Assembly (NCBI RefSeq): GCF_026410255.1
Contig: NZ_JAPMLL010000013.1
Location: 1-64,000 of the forward strand
From: Xanthomarina sp. F1114
Lineage (GTDB): Bacteria > Bacteroidota > Bacteroidia > Flavobacteriales > Flavobacteriaceae
Direction of reading: 5' to 3'
DNA length: 64,000 nucleotides
Positions within the stretch are counted from its first letter, which is position 1; each line of letters begins with the position of its first letter. The notes under the pieces are model-generated. The model had not been told where the DNA came from, ran no database searches, and saw only the letters and a list, made by a program, of their open reading frames with translations. Shown here in pieces: positions 8,288-14,839 of the stretch. The translations under genes were made by a program, and so were the position numbers.

Positions 8288-8740
8288 TTATCTTTTTTCA
8301 GCATATTTAAACTTGTCAAATTTTTTCGGAAACTCATTGGTTAATTCTAATTTATTTGACGTAATAGTGGGTTTGATTTTAATAACTTTAGTTTCATTAT
8401 CAATTTCAACTTCGTGTTCACTTCTTATATTTACAATGTCAATATGCAATAATTTAAAATGATGTTTTCCATTTTTAAGGTTTATAATGACATATTCGCC
8501 TGGTCTAATTTGTCCAAGAGGTTTATTGTCAAGCCAAATATTCAATCCAGCTGTATTGTCCATTTTGTGCAAAATATTAGCACCATTATAAATCAGAACA
8601 TTTCCATTTCCCAAATCATTCAGTTCAAAATTTTCAATGTCAGTTTTTACAAATTTATATTCAGATGTAATTGGTTTTAATGCGCAAGAGGTCAACAATA
8701 TAAAACTTAATGATACGATGATTATTCTGTTGTTTTTCAT
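8288..8740 (-). CDS. Lipoprotein, DUF2846-like
   Basis: The 150-residue protein has a lipoprotein signal (MKNNRIIIVSLSFILLTSC, Cys19). The mature part resembles the DUF2846 beta-sandwich: LNIWLDNKPLGQIRPGEYVI followed by NLKNGKHHF, the typical 'displayed name, G, pG-hH' pattern. Function of this group is unknown. It lies 100 bp upstream of the esterase-like gene on the same strand. Confidence 0.55.
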   Translation of the reverse strand: MKNNRIIIVSLSFILLTSCALKPITSEYKFVKTDIENFELNDLGNGNVLIYNGANILHKMDNTAGLNIWLDNKPLGQIRPGEYVIINLKNGKHHFKLLHIDIVNIRSEHEVEIDNETKVIKIKPTITSNKLELTNEFPKKFDKFKYAEKR

Positions 8741-8861
8741 TTTAATTTGTTTGGCTTTAATGACACACAGCGTGATTTATGTGCACTAATATAATCGTTT
8801 TTGGATAAAATTAAAGGGATATCGAAAAGATTGGATACTACCAAACACAGGTTGTTCGTGG

Positions 8862-9002
8862 TTATAGACGTTTATCTTGAGAAGATTTGTCGAATGCCAT
8901 GAGATTAAACATGGAGCGCATTCGAGAACGCACACGATTGCCATAGCGTTCTTCTATTTCTATGGCGTTGAGGTTTGTGGTGGCGTAGGTAAGGATGAGG
9001 TT
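8862..9002 (-). pseudogene. C-terminal remnant of a DnaC/IstB-like ATP-binding protein
   Basis: The minus-strand frame reads LTYATTNLNAIEIEERYGNR, then VRSRMRSMFNLMAFDKSSQDKR and a stop. This is the sensor/arginine-finger end of DnaC-like helicase loaders (TTNL... EIEERYG.RVRSRM). A stop codon directly upstream (9003-9005) removes everything before it, so about 80% of the gene is missing. Such loaders are common on flavobacterial mobile elements. Confidence 0.6.
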
Positions 9003-9151
9003 TTATAAATTACTTTCCTGTTGTAATATTTTTACGCACTTTGAGGTGATTGGTTTAAAGTTGATATTTTTAATTGTGTAACTAAATTGTATTTTTACGT
9101 AAGCAATCACAAGAATTGACGTGCACTAATTCCGTTGTGAAAACAATTAAA

Positions 9152-9180
9152 CCGGCAACTTCGGTTGTCGTTTTCTTTTT
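9152..9180 (+). terminator. Rho-independent terminator-like hairpin
   Basis: CGGCAACTTCGGTTGTCG forms a stem (one G-U pair) and is followed by GTTTTCTTTTTCTTT. There is no intact plus-strand gene upstream, so it may be left over from a lost gene. Confidence 0.5.
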
Positions 9181-9480
9181 CTTTCAATTGATTTTTTTAG
9201 TAATTTTAGAGTAAGATATTTTGTGTTTAATATAGTTTAAAACTCAAAGCATCCTTCTAGAATAAACTTCTTTAATAGGGCATCCACTTTGATACTCACT
9301 ACGTATTGTGGTATTTTTTCAACTGTTATTTCTTTAATGTAGGCTTTTGCTTAATTAACTGTATCCTTGAGCTCCGAGAACCTACCTTACTCGTTTATGT
9401 TTTTTGCATACATGACCATTCCATCCATCATGGTGTCATGCTAATCTTAAAGAAATGTGTACCGACAAATTATCAATTTA

Positions 9481-10431
9481 TTAATTATTTAATTCTAATT
9501 GCTTTGCTCTCTTTTCTATTAATGTTACTAGAGTGTTTTTATTTTCATGACTTAAAAAGCTACAGTCAATTAGCTCGTGCCACTGTTGCATACCTTTTTC
9601 TATACGATTCCAGAGGTTTTCAATGGCTTTTTTAGGTATTTGTGCTTTGGTCATTGCTTCGTTAAAATCTAAGCGTTTGATTTTTCGCTTTTTTCCGTTG
9701 AGGTTTAGTGCTAATTCTTCTTGATCTTCCGGAATTAATAATTTAACAGCTACCATATCATAAGCTGGTGCCAATGCATAGTGTTTACTGTCTTTTGCTA
9801 TGAGTGAAAAGTTTTTTAAATGCATATCGTTATTACCAATTAGGAAAGATACAATTACTTGCTCATAAAACTTTACGGTATCCAGTAATGGGTTTTGAAC
9901 ATAGGTTAAAATGCCTTTTGCTATCTGCTCGTAGGAACCACGGTATTTATGCTCTGTAAGTCGTTCTGTGAATTGGCATGCGTCTTCCATTGGGTGCTTG
10001 TCGTTATTGGTTGTACGGTCTATACGTTTGGTTAAATAGGCTAAAGCGCCACCTTTTAATGGGATTAATAAAAAGGGCACCGTTTTTATACCACAGGCTT
10101 GTGCTAATAACATGGATAGCGCCTCAATTTCTGGCATTTGTGGATATACATGAAATGGTGGTTTTAAAATATATCTACCATTTAATGCGCCAACCATGGT
10201 TAACCTATTTTGAGTATTCTCTTGTGTGAACCCTAATGACAATTTTGGTTGAACGCCGGTAACAATGATGCGTTGTGCTATATTTTCTTTTGCCAAGGCT
10301 TCAATTTGAGAAGTTTTAAACTCTAGTTTTTGTATAGGTGTGTCTTCTTGCCAAAATGCAGTTAGACAGGTTTGATGGTAATTTACCTGGCCATCTTCTA
10401 ATTTTTTATGACATGCTAAACAGTGGTTCAT
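9481..10431 (-). CDS. hipT: HipT-like toxin kinase (HipA C-terminal kinase domain)
   Basis: The 316-residue protein is the kinase part of HipA without the usual N-terminal subdomain, which is encoded separately by the gene before it. It begins with a possible zinc site (C4, C7, H19, C22). The Gly-rich loop reads IVTGVQPKLSLG (56-67); the two regulatory serines of the E. coli HipT loop (SIS) correspond here to Ile56 and Thr58. The catalytic loop is GNNDMHLKN with Asp202, and AYDMV supplies the metal-binding Asp225. HipT of E. coli phosphorylates tryptophanyl-tRNA synthetase; whether this one does is not visible. Its ATG overlaps the stop of hipS by 4 bp. Confidence 0.8.
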   Translation of the reverse strand: MNHCLACHKKLEDGQVNYHQTCLTAFWQEDTPIQKLEFKTSQIEALAKENIAQRIIVTGVQPKLSLGFTQENTQNRLTMVGALNGRYILKPPFHVYPQMPEIEALSMLLAQACGIKTVPFLLIPLKGGALAYLTKRIDRTTNNDKHPMEDACQFTERLTEHKYRGSYEQIAKGILTYVQNPLLDTVKFYEQVIVSFLIGNNDMHLKNFSLIAKDSKHYALAPAYDMVAVKLLIPEDQEELALNLNGKKRKIKRLDFNEAMTKAQIPKKAIENLWNRIEKGMQQWHELIDCSFLSHENKNTLVTLIEKRAKQLELNN

Positions 10432-10745
10432 GTTTTCTCTATAATGCTAATATTACCAATACAATCTCTACAGGTGGTTAATAATAATCCCATGCGATCT
10501 CTTGGATCTATTTTCCAATTTTTATGTGCGATATCTAATAGCCAACCTTCGGGAATTAAACCATCGAAGAAAGGAAATAGGTATTGGGCACTAAAAGGTT
10601 CTTCTTGCAAGGGCAAGGTTAAACTGACAGATAATGCCTTTTTATTTTCAAGGTATGCTTTGTTATACTTGAAATGATAGCCATTATCGTCTTCGGTTAA
10701 TATGCCAGCCAAGGTTTTATTTACCCAGATTTCTCCTTGTCTCAT
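10428..10745 (-). CDS. hipS: HipS-like protein (HipA N-terminal subdomain as a separate gene)
   Basis: The 105-residue protein corresponds to the N-terminal subdomain 1 of HipA: GEIWVNKTLAGILTED, LSVSLTLPL, then LFPFFDGLIPEGWLLD. In HipBST systems this separate domain acts as the antitoxin. The ATG at 10745 is preferred; a GTG lies one codon earlier. The gene overlaps the end of hipB by 29 bp and hipT by 4 bp, so the three are translated as one tight operon. Confidence 0.8.
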   Translation of the reverse strand: MRQGEIWVNKTLAGILTEDDNGYHFKYNKAYLENKKALSVSLTLPLQEEPFSAQYLFPFFDGLIPEGWLLDIAHKNWKIDPRDRMGLLLTTCRDCIGNISIIEKT

Positions 10746-10956
10746 CACTTATAGGTGTTGGTGTTAGTGTATGTCCAAAAAATAACAGAACCTGATTTAC
10801 TTTATCGGTCATTAGATTTGGTTTTCCTTGTTCGAGTTCGCGTACAAAACGTAAGCCTACACCTGTGAGGTCGGATAGCTCTACTTGTGTTAGATAAGCC
10901 TTTTTGCGTCTATCTCTTAAAAATTGGGCTATTGTATTTTCTCTGTCCCATTTCAT
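10717..10956 (-). CDS. hipB: HipB-like helix-turn-helix repressor
   Basis: The 79-residue protein has an XRE-type helix-turn-helix: FLRDRRKKAYLTQVELSDLTGVGLRFVRELEQGK, followed by a short dimer strand (LLFFGHTLTP). It matches Y4mF/HipB proteins that sit before HipA-type kinases. It would repress its own operon by binding the three palindromes just upstream (10962-11060), and in HipBST systems it may help hold the toxin. Confidence 0.8.
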   Translation of the reverse strand: MKWDRENTIAQFLRDRRKKAYLTQVELSDLTGVGLRFVRELEQGKPNLMTDKVNQVLLFFGHTLTPTPISDETRRNLGK

Positions 10957-10961
10957 TGTAT

Positions 10962-10979
10962 TATACCTTTAAGGGTACA
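10962..10979 (-). promoter_or_regulatory. hipBST operator O1
   Basis: TATACCTTTAAGGGTACA, a near-perfect palindrome, 6 bp before the hipB ATG. It matches the TATACC-N6-GGGTRTA pattern of the two sites upstream. Confidence 0.7.
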
Positions 10980-11001
10980 ATTTAGGGAAATATTTTGTAA
11001 T

Positions 11002-11019
11002 TATACCTTAAAGGGTGTA
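11002..11019 (-). promoter_or_regulatory. hipBST operator O2
   Basis: TATACCTTAAAGGGTGTA. It starts exactly 40 bp after O1, about four helical turns. Confidence 0.7.
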
Positions 11020-11042
11020 AATTGTTTATAATGGGGAGTGTT

Positions 11043-11060
11043 TATACCTATTAGGGTGTA
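11043..11060 (-). promoter_or_regulatory. hipBST operator O3
   Basis: TATACCTATTAGGGTGTA. It starts 41 bp after O2, so all three operators would lie on about the same face of the DNA. Confidence 0.7.
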
Positions 11061-11143
11061 GGGAGTAAAATTGGATGAAAGCAAATATCTGTTTTTTTAT
11101 TAATTACGCATTAGCTACATTTTTTTTTAGCTTAATTGTTTTT

Positions 11144-11365
11144 TCATAATATATCACTAAAATCATCTGTCATACTTAAAGGATATTCTTTTAACTGTAA
11201 GAATTCCTTTTGATATTTTTTATCGGTCAAGAATTTTGGAATGTCAAGCAGTAAGTTGCCTGTTTTTTCAATTACAAATTTATTGAGTTCTTTCCAAGAT
11301 AATTCATATTCAGCACCTTGACCAACACCTTCTAAAACATAGCTTTGGTCGTCAAGATACAGCAT
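11144..11365 (-). CDS. Small hypothetical protein
   Basis: A 73-residue acidic protein starting MLYLDDQSYVLEGVGQGAEY. The start is well supported: AGGAG lies 9 bases before the ATG at 11365. No family is recognised. It follows the integrase-like small gene by 17 bp on the same strand, so the two may be co-transcribed. Confidence 0.45.
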   Translation of the reverse strand: MLYLDDQSYVLEGVGQGAEYELSWKELNKFVIEKTGNLLLDIPKFLTDKKYQKEFLQLKEYPLSMTDDFSDIL

Positions 11366-11382
11366 TTGATTATCTCCTAATT

Positions 11383-11589
11383 TTAAAGATTAGCATAAAT
11401 TGGAGTTTGGCGTTTTAGCTTTCCAGTTTTAGGTTCGCGATAAGAAAAATAGACATACCATCGTTTAGAAAGATTGCCGTTGGCAGAGTAGATTTTGGGA
11501 GTAGAATAGTTTTTTTTCAAAGTTAAATCGTATTCACTTTCGTATTCATTTTGCAATTCTTGTGCAAGATAATCAAAAACAGTATGCAT
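11383..11589 (-). CDS. Integrase N-terminal-like fragment
   Basis: The 68-residue frame contains NYSTPKIYSANGNLSKRWYV and YFSYREPKTGKLKRQTPIY, which strongly resembles the N-terminal arm domain of flavobacterial tyrosine recombinases (KRWYVYFS.R.P.TGKL.R...IY). It stops right there (YANL), with no catalytic domain, so it is most likely a truncated integrase. It sits 52 bp from a copy of the tRNA-Met 3' end, where an integrase is expected. Confidence 0.55.
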   Translation of the reverse strand: MHTVFDYLAQELQNEYESEYDLTLKKNYSTPKIYSANGNLSKRWYVYFSYREPKTGKLKRQTPIYANL

Positions 11590-11594
11590 AAAAA

Positions 11595-11620
11595 AACGGT
11601 TTAGCGAAAGCCAAACCGTT
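11595..11620. terminator. Bidirectional terminator-like hairpin
   Basis: AACGGTTTAGC/GCCAAACCGTT forms a stem with a GAAA loop, with A-rich DNA before and GTTTTT after it. Confidence 0.55.
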
Positions 11621-11640
11621 GTTTTTCAATTCATTCAAAT

Positions 11641-11655
11641 TTGTAGCGAGATCGG
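11641..11655. repeat. 15-bp copy of the tRNA-Met 3' end (possible att site)
   Basis: TTGTAGCGAGATCGG here is identical to 11819-11833, which spans the acceptor end of tRNA-Met. Such a duplication next to an integrase-like gene is the usual mark of site-specific insertion into a tRNA gene. Confidence 0.6.
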
Positions 11656-11706
11656 TGATTAGCTTCGCTGATTCCTTTAAGGGGGACGCTTTATAATAGT
11701 AAAAGA

Positions 11707-11739
11707 GTCAACGCTATCGCGTTTCTTGACTTTTTTTTT
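11707..11739 (+). terminator. Hairpins in the tRNA downstream region
   Basis: GTCAA...TTGAC is followed by nine T residues. A second stem, ATGCCTT (11740-11746) with AAGGCAT (11772-11778), follows at once and is flanked by T and A runs. The 160 bp between the two att-like copies is almost all hairpin. Confidence 0.45.
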
Positions 11740-11782
11740 ATGCCTTTTCGCTATTGTGCGAGCACAAGCTTAAGGCATAAAA

Positions 11783-11814
11783 AAAAAGCCCAGCACCTTT
11801 GTGCTGAACTTTTT
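11783..11814 (-). terminator. Terminator of tRNA-Met
   Basis: CAGCAC/GTGCTG with an outer AAAAAG/CTTTTT pairing; on the minus strand it ends in a T run and lies 8 bp past the tRNA 3' end. Confidence 0.65.
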
Positions 11815-11821
11815 ACTATTG

Positions 11822-11895
11822 TAGCGAGATCGGGAATTGAACCCGAGACCTCCGGGTTATGAATCCGACGCTCTAACCGACTGAGCTACCTCGCC
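11822..11895 (-). tRNA. tRNA-Met (anticodon CAT)
   Basis: The minus strand folds as a 74-nt tRNA: acceptor GGCGAGG/TCTCGCT (two G-U pairs), D arm AGCTCAGTCGGTTAGAGC, anticodon loop TTCATAA with CAT, and T arm TCGGGTTCAATTCCCGA. No CCA is encoded. Anticodon CAT could also be the tRNA-Ile2 type; the sequence resembles elongator Met. Its 3' end is duplicated at 11641-11655. Confidence 0.9.
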
Positions 11896-12388
11896 ATTTG
11901 ATTTTTAGCTACCCTGTCCGAACATACTTCTAAAAGAGTGTGGGCGGGCTCGCCATTCTTTGTTTTAAAGCTGTTAGAATTACTTCCAACATGGCTTTTT
12001 AACGGCTGCAAATATAAAAACAAAATAGTAGAGAGCAAACATAAGTTGTAATTATTATTAAATATTAATTTATTAAAATGCTTAAGGCTTGAAATACTAA
12101 GAGTTATAGCTAATATTTATTAGTTTATTTTATTAGAATAATACGATCTTTTGTTCCTTGTATATAATAAGGTGAAATTTTAAACTCCCTTGTATGGCAG
12201 CTTTTGATGGTATTAATAGTATGTTCTTTAATATTATAAAGATGTTTAAAGGAAAGAGAGATCAGGTTTTTATTGTTTTTAAAAATTATAGGAAGTTCTT
12301 GTAAGAAAAGATTGTTAATTATTTTTAAAAATAGTTTTCGAACTTATTAATTAATGTATATATTGAGCGCTAATAATACAATCTTAAA
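11896..12388. other. 493-bp intergenic stretch
   Basis: It contains the tRNA leader and promoter (12009-12039). The remaining AT-rich part up to 12388 shows no gene; the promoter of the START-like gene should lie near its right end, but no clear box was found. Confidence 0.4.
12009..12039 (-). promoter_or_regulatory. Promoter of tRNA-Met
   Basis: On the minus strand TTTG, 19 bases, then TATATTTG: a full match to the Bacteroidota -33/-7 promoter at ideal spacing, about 110 bp before the mature tRNA. Confidence 0.7.
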
Positions 12389-12775
12389 ATGGACGAAAAA
12401 ATTAAATTTGAAATGGAGTTTCCTATTCAAGCTTCACCTCAATTACTCTATCAATATATATCTACTCCTTCTGGTTTATCTGAATGGTTTGCTGAAAACG
12501 TAAACTCTCGTGGTGAGCTTTTTAAGTTTATTTGGGATGGTGTTGAAGAACAGGCTAAATTAGTTAGTAAAAAAAGCGGCGAACGTATTAAATTTAAATG
12601 GTTGGCAGACGAAGAGCCAGCCTATTATTTTGAAATTAAAATCCAAGTAGATGAAATTACTAAGGATGTGAGTATTATTGTTACAGATTTTTCTGAGCAT
12701 GATGAAGTGGAGGAAACTAAAATGCTTTGGGAGAATCAGATTTCAGATTTAAAACAGGTCTTAGGCTCGGCTTAA
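12389..12775 (+). CDS. START-like domain protein (SRPBCC superfamily)
   Basis: The 128-residue protein is a single helix-grip domain: FEMEFPIQASPQLLYQYIST, SGLSEWFAENV, then alternating strands and a C-terminal helix. It belongs to the Bacteroidota-specific START-like group, usually cytosolic and of unknown ligand. It stands before the class IV aminotransferase gene with a terminator-like hairpin between them. Confidence 0.8.
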   Translation: MDEKIKFEMEFPIQASPQLLYQYISTPSGLSEWFAENVNSRGELFKFIWDGVEEQAKLVSKKSGERIKFKWLADEEPAYYFEIKIQVDEITKDVSIIVTDFSEHDEVEETKMLWENQISDLKQVLGSA

Positions 12776-12797
12776 TGAATTTTTTAGGTTAAAAACT

Positions 12798-12805
12798 TAT
12801 ATTTG
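12798..12805 (+). promoter_or_regulatory. -7 box before the class IV aminotransferase gene
   Basis: TATATTTG, a full TAnnTTTG match, ends one base before the hairpin at 12806. Transcripts from it would begin inside the hairpin and so escape it, whereas read-through from upstream would form it. Confidence 0.45.
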
Positions 12806-12836
12806 TCCCATCCCGATATTCATCGGGATTATGGGA
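12806..12836 (+). terminator. REP-like hairpin with T run, next to the following start codon
   Basis: TCCCAT-CCCGAT pairs with ATCGGG-ATGGGA around ATTC, followed by eight T residues that end exactly at the ATG of 12845. It would terminate transcripts of the START-like gene. Its core is the same CCCGAT/ATCGGG palindrome as at 730-747. Confidence 0.6.
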
Positions 12837-12844
12837 TTTTTTTT

Positions 12845-13690
12845 ATGGTCAATTTCAACGGTACACTTACAGAGTCAAATCAGATTATTTCTACAACTAA
12901 CAGAGGTTTTAATTATGGCGACGCGCTTTTTGAAACAATAAAAGTCTCACATGGAAAAGTCCTTTTTTGGGAAGATCATTACTTTCGATTCATGGCTTCT
13001 ATGCGAATTCTTAGGATGGAAATTCCTATGAATTTTACCATGGAGTTTCTACAAGATGAGATTTTGAAACTTATAACTGCTAAAAAGCTCAAGGAGCAAA
13101 CTGCCAGAGTTAAACTGTTTGTTAATAGAAAGGAGGGTGGTTTGTATTTACCTACAACTAATAATGTAGATTATATTATAACTGCAACACCATTAGAGTC
13201 GGACTTTTATCTTTTAAATGAAGAGGAATACCGATTAGACTTATTTAAAGATTTTTATGTAGCTCCTGGTTTGCTATCTACTTTAAAAACAAATAATAAA
13301 GTATTGCATGTAGTTGGAAGTGTTTATGCACAAGAGAACAAACTACAAAACTGCTTTTTGTTAAATACCAACAAGCAAGTTGTGGAGGCTTTAAATGGAA
13401 ATGTATTTTTGGTAAAAGGAAACAGTATAAAAACCCCTCCACTTTTAGATGGTTGTTTAAAGGGTATTATGCGAAAGCAGATTATAGATATTATAAATAA
13501 AATCCCAGAATATACGTTAGAAGAAGCTTCAATCTCTCCTTTCGAAATACAAAAAGCAGACGAAATATTTATAACAAATGTAATTACAGGTATTCAACCA
13601 GTAACAAATTACAGGAAAAAGACATTTACAAACGAAATAGCTAAAAATTTACTAGCTAAGTTAAATGTAAAGATGAGACTGTTGGCTTAA
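12845..13690 (+). CDS. Class IV aminotransferase (branched-chain aminotransferase / aminodeoxychorismate lyase-like)
   Basis: With the ATG at 12845 the protein has 281 residues. It shows the fold-type IV PLP pattern: NRGFNYGDALFETIKV near the N-terminus, KTNNKVLHV containing the probable Schiff-base Lys, VVEALNGNVFLVKG with the Glu that contacts the pyridine nitrogen, and ADEIFITNVITGIQPV for the phosphate. Length and pattern fit a 4-amino-4-deoxychorismate lyase (folate) or a D-/branched-chain aminotransferase; sequence alone does not separate these. A TTG-initiated extension would run through the upstream hairpin and is rejected. Confidence 0.75.
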   Translation: MVNFNGTLTESNQIISTTNRGFNYGDALFETIKVSHGKVLFWEDHYFRFMASMRILRMEIPMNFTMEFLQDEILKLITAKKLKEQTARVKLFVNRKEGGLYLPTTNNVDYIITATPLESDFYLLNEEEYRLDLFKDFYVAPGLLSTLKTNNKVLHVVGSVYAQENKLQNCFLLNTNKQVVEALNGNVFLVKGNSIKTPPLLDGCLKGIMRKQIIDIINKIPEYTLEEASISPFEIQKADEIFITNVITGIQPVTNYRKKTFTNEIAKNLLAKLNVKMRLLA

Positions 13691-13694
13691 CGTA

Positions 13695-14255
13695 TTAATT
13701 TGCACTTGGATTTTCGGGCGCATTGCACCAAATACTATATTCTCCACCTAATTCTACCATTTTTTCTTTCCAGAAAAATTGGTAATCTTTTTCTATTATA
13801 GATTTCTTATAGATATTTTCGGTAACAACCCAAGAATTAGTTTTCAATTCATCGTCCAGCTGATTTGTGTTCCAACCAGAATAACCTAGAAAGAAGCGAA
13901 TGTTATTTTCGCTTAATTCGTTTTTAGCAATTAGTTCTGCCACTTTATCAAAATCGCCACCCCAATAAATTCCTAAAGAAATTTCTATACTATTAGGTAT
14001 CAAATCTGGAACTTTGTGGATAAAATATAAATTATCCTGTTCTACGGGTCCGCCATTGTAAATTTTAAATTTGGCTTTTATCTCTGGAATTAAGTCTTGA
14101 ATAGTGTATTCCAAGGGTTTGTTTAAGATAAAACCTATGGAGCCTTCTTGTGTGTGATCTGCCAACAACACGATGGAACGATTAAAAGAAGAATCTCCTA
14201 TTATGGATGGTTCTGCTATTAACAAATCACCTTTTTTGGGTTTGATTGTAATCAT
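13695..14255 (-). CDS. YqgE/AlgH family protein
   Basis: A complete 186-residue member of the DUF179 family: LLIAEPSIIGDSSFNRSIVLLADH, GSIGFILNKPL, YNGGPVEQDNLYFIH, and GYSGWNTNQLDDEL. The role of the family is not well defined. It faces the aminotransferase gene tail to tail with 4 bp between the stops. Confidence 0.9.
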   Translation of the reverse strand: MITIKPKKGDLLIAEPSIIGDSSFNRSIVLLADHTQEGSIGFILNKPLEYTIQDLIPEIKAKFKIYNGGPVEQDNLYFIHKVPDLIPNSIEISLGIYWGGDFDKVAELIAKNELSENNIRFFLGYSGWNTNQLDDELKTNSWVVTENIYKKSIIEKDYQFFWKEKMVELGGEYSIWCNAPENPSAN

Positions 14256-14315
14256 AGCTTAAGAGGATTAATATTTAAATGTAATAATTTTTTTTTTAAC
14301 AACAAATAGATATAA

Positions 14316-14347
14316 ATAAAAAAAAGCCTTCGCAAATGGAAGGCTTT
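14316..14347 (-). terminator. Terminator of the HU gene
   Basis: AAAGCCTT/AAGGCTTT stem, followed on the minus strand by a T run, 23 bp past the HU stop codon. Confidence 0.75.
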
Positions 14348-14369
14348 CGTAAATCTTAACTAATAATTT

Positions 14370-14642
14370 TTAGTTTACAGCAGAAGATAAATCTGATCCC
14401 GCTTTAAATTTAACTACATTTTTAGCTTTAATTTGTATAGTTTTTCCTGTTTGAGGGTTTCTTCCTTCTCTTGCAGCTCTTTTAGAAACTGACCAAGATC
14501 CAAATCCAACTAAAGAAACTCTGTTACCTTTTTGTAAAGCTCCTTCAATTTCAATTAACGCACATTCTAATGCTTTTTTTGCAGCTGCTTTAGTAATTCC
14601 TGCGTGTTCTGCCATAGCATCGATTAAATCTGATTTGTTCAT
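14370..14642 (-). CDS. HU family DNA-binding protein
   Basis: The 90-residue protein has the full HU pattern: MNKSDLIDAMAEHAGITKAA, then GFGSWSVSKRAAREGRNPQTGKTIQI (the arm with RNPQTG) and KNVVKFKAGSDL. It binds and bends DNA as a dimer. It is a single gene with its own promoter (14706-14735) and terminator (14316-14347). Confidence 0.95.
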   Translation of the reverse strand: MNKSDLIDAMAEHAGITKAAAKKALECALIEIEGALQKGNRVSLVGFGSWSVSKRAAREGRNPQTGKTIQIKAKNVVKFKAGSDLSSAVN

Positions 14643-14705
14643 AATTTAAATTTTAATTATTAATAAATAGTTTTGGTTAAACATTATTTGTTGTTAAATC
14701 CAATA

Positions 14706-14735
14706 CAAATTTATACGGATTCTTCAACCATGCAA
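14706..14735 (-). promoter_or_regulatory. Promoter of the HU gene
   Basis: On the minus strand TTG, 19 bases, TAAATTTG. This is a full -7 box at the ideal distance from the -33 TTG, 64 bp before the ATG. Confidence 0.65.
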
Positions 14736-14839
14736 GTAATGACAAGGGAAATACGCCATATTGTTAATAACTTATAACATTTGTTAATAAAGAGAGTGCA
14801 TTTCATCGGATTTTTTACAATATCAGCAAGAATGAGGGT

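Larger units (their letters stand above)
8741..9480. other. 740-bp stretch: helicase-loader remnant and a terminator
   Basis: Only the DnaC-like remnant (8862-9002) and a terminator-like hairpin (9152-9180) can be supported. A 10-bp direct repeat GTGCACTAAT at 8781-8790 and 9121-9130 flanks the remnant and might mark a small insertion. The rest shows nothing recognisable. Confidence 0.45.

Noticed and set aside
9306-9635. 109-codon plus-strand frame
   Set aside because: Its second half lies opposite hipT and the rest has no start signal, no motif and a composition unlike neighbours.
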